Below, in pieces: positions 5,217 to 6,941 of a stretch of 6,941 nucleotides of DNA; positions within the stretch are counted from its first letter, which is position 1; each line of letters starts with the position of its first letter. The notes under the pieces are model-generated. The model searched no databases. It saw only the letters and a list, made by a program, of their open reading frames with translations, and was not told the origin of the DNA. The stretch comes from UBA6054 sp964522095 (lineage in GTDB: Bacteria; Planctomycetota; Phycisphaerae; Phycisphaerales; UBA1924): positions 1 through 6,941 of the forward strand of contig CAZFSO010000103.1 of assembly GCA_964522095.1 (NCBI GenBank). Direction: 5' to 3'. Position numbers and translations under genes: made by a program.

Positions 5217-6837
5217 TTTCGGCTCCAGACCACCCGGGCCCGGCGGCCGGGGCAACTTCGGCGGCGACCGCGGACGACCCCCCCGCTTCGGCGGACCCGA
5301 CCGCCCAGGCTCGCGCGGGTTCGACCGTCCCGGTCCACCCGGCCCCCCTCGCCCGCGCGGCCCTCACGGCGACCGCCCACCGCCCCGAAAGCCCCCGGGA
5401 AAGCCCCCGGTCATCGTGCACCGCGACCGCGACCTGCTCGTGGTCGTCAAGAACCCCGGCCAGCCCACCCGCGGCAGGACCGGCATGTCGCTGATCTCGC
5501 TGGTCAACGACCACCTCGCGTCCCGGCGCGAGCGCTACCGCCCCGTCCACGAACTCGACGACACCGCCTCCGGCGTGGTCGCGCTCGTCCCGGTCAGCGA
5601 GGACGACGACATCCGCGAGATCCGCTCGTCATCCACATATATGGTGCTCGTCGAGGGCGACCTGGACACCGGCGACGCACCCGAGCGGGCGATCACCGGC
5701 CCGGTGCCGGGGCTGACGGCCCGCTCGTCATCCCCTGTGACCTCCGTGCGCAAGATCGCCTCCGGCAACGGCTTGACGCTGCTCCGCGTGCGGGCCCGCC
5801 CGGACGCGCCCGGCCAGGTCCGTACCCACCTGGCCTCCATCGGCCACCCCGTCCTGGGCGACACCGAGCACGGGTCCCGGCGCGACGACGTGCGGCGGGT
5901 CGCGATCCACGCCGAGGAGATCCGCCTGCGCCACCCCGGCACCGGCATGTCCGAGCGGTACCGCTGCCCGACGCCGGCCGCGTTCCACCGGGCGGTCAAC
6001 GCCACGCCGCCCGCGGGCGCCGGCGACGACGCGCCCGCACCCACCAACCTGGGGTGGGACCAGGTCGCCGGCTGGTACGACGACCTGATCGCCTCCGGCT
6101 CCTCCGACCACCACGAGCGCACGGTCCTGCCCGGCGTCGAGCGCCTGCTCGACCTCCAGCCCGGCGAGCGATTCCTCGACGTCGCCTGCGGCCAGGGCGT
6201 GCTGCTCGACCAACTCGCCCGACGCCCCGACCACGGCCCGCTGGTCGGCGTCGACGCCTCGCCCGCGCTCATCGAAGCCGCCCGGCGCAACCTGGGCGAC
6301 CAGGCCAACCTCATCGTCGGCGACGCGCGCGACCTGCCGGGGGTGATGGACGCCGAGAGCCTCGCCCCGTTCGACGCGGCCGCCTGCGTGCTGGCCCTGA
6401 TGAACATCGACGACCTGGACGCCGTCACCCGCGGCCTGGCCGCCTGCCTGCGCCCCGGCGGCCGCCTGGTCGTGGTGATCCTGCATCCGGCCTTCCGGTC
6501 CCCCCAGACCACCGCCTGGGGCTGGACCGACGACGCCCGCACCGGCATGCCCGTTCAGTTTCGCCGGGTGGACCGCTACCTGTCCGAACGGGCCAGCCCG
6601 ATCGTGATGAACCCCGGACGCGCGGCCGCGGGCGAGCGGGCCGTCACGACCACCACCCACCACCGCCCCATCGGCGCCTACGTGTCCGCGCTCGGCGCGG
6701 CCGGCCTCCTGGTCGACGCGATGGAGGAATGGTCCTCCCACCGCACGAGCGCCCCCGGCCCCCGCGCCGACGCCGAGAACGTGGCCCGCGCCGAGATCCC
6801 GATGTTCCTGGCCCTGCGCGCCCGCAAGCCGGGATGA
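5203..6837 (+). CDS. RluA-like pseudouridine synthase domain fused to a SAM-dependent methyltransferase
   Basis: A 544-residue, probably cytoplasmic protein with three parts. Residues 1-69 are an Arg/Gly/Pro-rich, surely disordered tail of RNA-binding style. Residues 70-265 resemble RluA-family pseudouridine synthases: DLLVVVKNPG (77-86), HELDDTASG (116-124) in place of HRLDxxTSG, Tyr146, GQVRTHLASIGHPVLGD (204-220) in place of GRTHQIRVHL...GHPxLGD, and IHAEEIRLRHPGTG (235-248). Asp119 aligns with the catalytic Asp; the preceding near-invariant Arg is Glu117. An Ala/Pro/Gly linker (266-282) leads to a class I methyltransferase (283-541): motif I DVACGQG (326-332), acidic VGVDAS (348-353), GDARD (373-377), CLRPGGRLVVVILHPAFR (415-432), and the WGW...RRVDRYL stretch known from stand-alone methyltransferases. 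The GTG start has a good ribosome binding site. RNA is the likely substrate by inference; the exact target is unknown, and the synthase part may be inactive. Confidence 0.82.
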   Translation: MAKRDFGSRPPGPGGRGNFGGDRGRPPRFGGPDRPGSRGFDRPGPPGPPRPRGPHGDRPPPRKPPGKPPVIVHRDRDLLVVVKNPGQPTRGRTGMSLISLVNDHLASRRERYRPVHELDDTASGVVALVPVSEDDDIREIRSSSTYMVLVEGDLDTGDAPERAITGPVPGLTARSSSPVTSVRKIASGNGLTLLRVRARPDAPGQVRTHLASIGHPVLGDTEHGSRRDDVRRVAIHAEEIRLRHPGTGMSERYRCPTPAAFHRAVNATPPAGAGDDAPAPTNLGWDQVAGWYDDLIASGSSDHHERTVLPGVERLLDLQPGERFLDVACGQGVLLDQLARRPDHGPLVGVDASPALIEAARRNLGDQANLIVGDARDLPGVMDAESLAPFDAAACVLALMNIDDLDAVTRGLAACLRPGGRLVVVILHPAFRSPQTTAWGWTDDARTGMPVQFRRVDRYLSERASPIVMNPGRAAAGERAVTTTTHHRPIGAYVSALGAAGLLVDAMEEWSSHRTSAPGPRADAENVARAEIPMFLALRARKPG

Positions 6838-6853
6838 CCCGCCCGCGGCGTCC

Positions 6854-6859
6854 TATACT
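6854..6859 (+). promoter_or_regulatory. -10 box of the tRNA-Gly gene
   Basis: TATACT matches TATAAT at 5 of 6 positions and lies eight bases before the tRNA, in the 30-base gap after the fusion gene. The expected -35 position (about 6831-6836) overlaps the end of that gene and shows no good hexamer. ATGACC at 6834-6839 resembles TTGACA but is only 14 bases away, which is too close. The box suggests that the tRNA has its own start with a very short leader. Confidence 0.5.
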
Positions 6860-6867
6860 GGCCCCAC

Positions 6868-6939
6868 GCGGGCGTAGCTCAATGGTAGAGCGTCAGCCTT
6901 CCAAGCTGAATGTTGCGCGTTCGAGTCGCGTCGCCCGCT
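6868..6939 (+). tRNA. tRNA-Gly, anticodon UCC
   Basis: This is a complete 72-base cloverleaf. The acceptor stem GCGGGCG (6868-6874) pairs perfectly with CGCCCGC (6932-6938). The D arm is GCTC/GAGC with loop AATGGTA. The anticodon arm is TCAGC/GCTGA (6893-6897, 6905-6909) with loop CTTCCAA, giving anticodon TCC at 6900-6902, which reads GGA and GGG. The variable loop has five bases. The T arm is GCGCG/CGCGT (one G-U pair) with loop TTCGAGT. The discriminator is T, as usual for bacterial tRNA-Gly. The 3' CCA is not encoded; the following bases are TT and then the window ends. Confidence 0.97.
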
Positions 6940-6941
6940 TT

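Noticed and set aside
4582..5550. Minus-strand open frames opposite coaB and the start of the fusion gene
   Set aside because: Arg/Ala/Gly-rich antisense readings without motifs; the plus strand encodes clear CoaB and RluA-like sequence.
5535..6741. Two 337-codon minus-strand frames opposite the fusion gene
   Set aside because: They overlap each other and show no domain; the plus strand has consecutive methyltransferase motifs.
1..6941. CRISPR arrays, insertion sequences, phage genes or attachment sites
   Set aside because: No spaced direct repeats, transposase or integrase motifs, or terminal inverted repeats were seen. The tRNA at the right edge has no duplicated 3' end in the window.

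Overview
The window is a GC-rich (roughly two-thirds G+C by eye) bacterial chromosomal segment with dense, well-formed genes and no sign of mobile DNA. The lineage is not fixed by the sequence. A stand-alone CoaB, PilB/PilT-type ATPases and very high G+C would fit a planctomycete-like bacterium (for example Phycisphaerae), but that is an inference.

Left half, minus strand (1-4288): three secretion-superfamily ATPases of a type IV pilus or type II secretion-like machine, read right to left. First is pilB (2573-4288), a complete extension/assembly ATPase. After 35 bases comes pilT (1413-2537), a complete retraction ATPase. After a 191-base gap comes a second PilB/GspE-like ATPase (1-1221), cut by the window edge, with 407 N-terminal residues present. 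Both assembly-type ATPases carry an MshEN-like N-terminal region, the fold that binds cyclic di-GMP in characterised relatives. PilB is unusual in two ways: a five-fold four-residue repeat in its linker, and loss of three of the four cysteines that normally form the C-terminal zinc site.

Middle (4289-4505): a 217-base divergent intergenic region between pilB (leftward) and coaB (rightward), presumably holding both promoters.

Right half, plus strand (4506-6939): coaB, a stand-alone phosphopantothenate-cysteine ligase starting at TTG. It overlaps by 14 bases a 544-residue gene starting at GTG. That gene joins three modules: an Arg/Gly/Pro-rich disordered tail, a divergent RluA-like pseudouridine synthase domain, and a class I SAM-dependent methyltransferase. 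It is the most unusual protein here. Its synthase domain keeps the catalytic Asp but has lost the adjacent near-invariant Arg. A complete tRNA-Gly(UCC) with its own -10 box ends the window.

Functionally, the left half encodes the cytoplasmic motors of a pilus that extends and retracts. The right half is a housekeeping unit combining coenzyme A synthesis, a putative RNA-modifying fusion enzyme and a tRNA. Nothing visible links the two halves beyond sharing a divergent promoter region.
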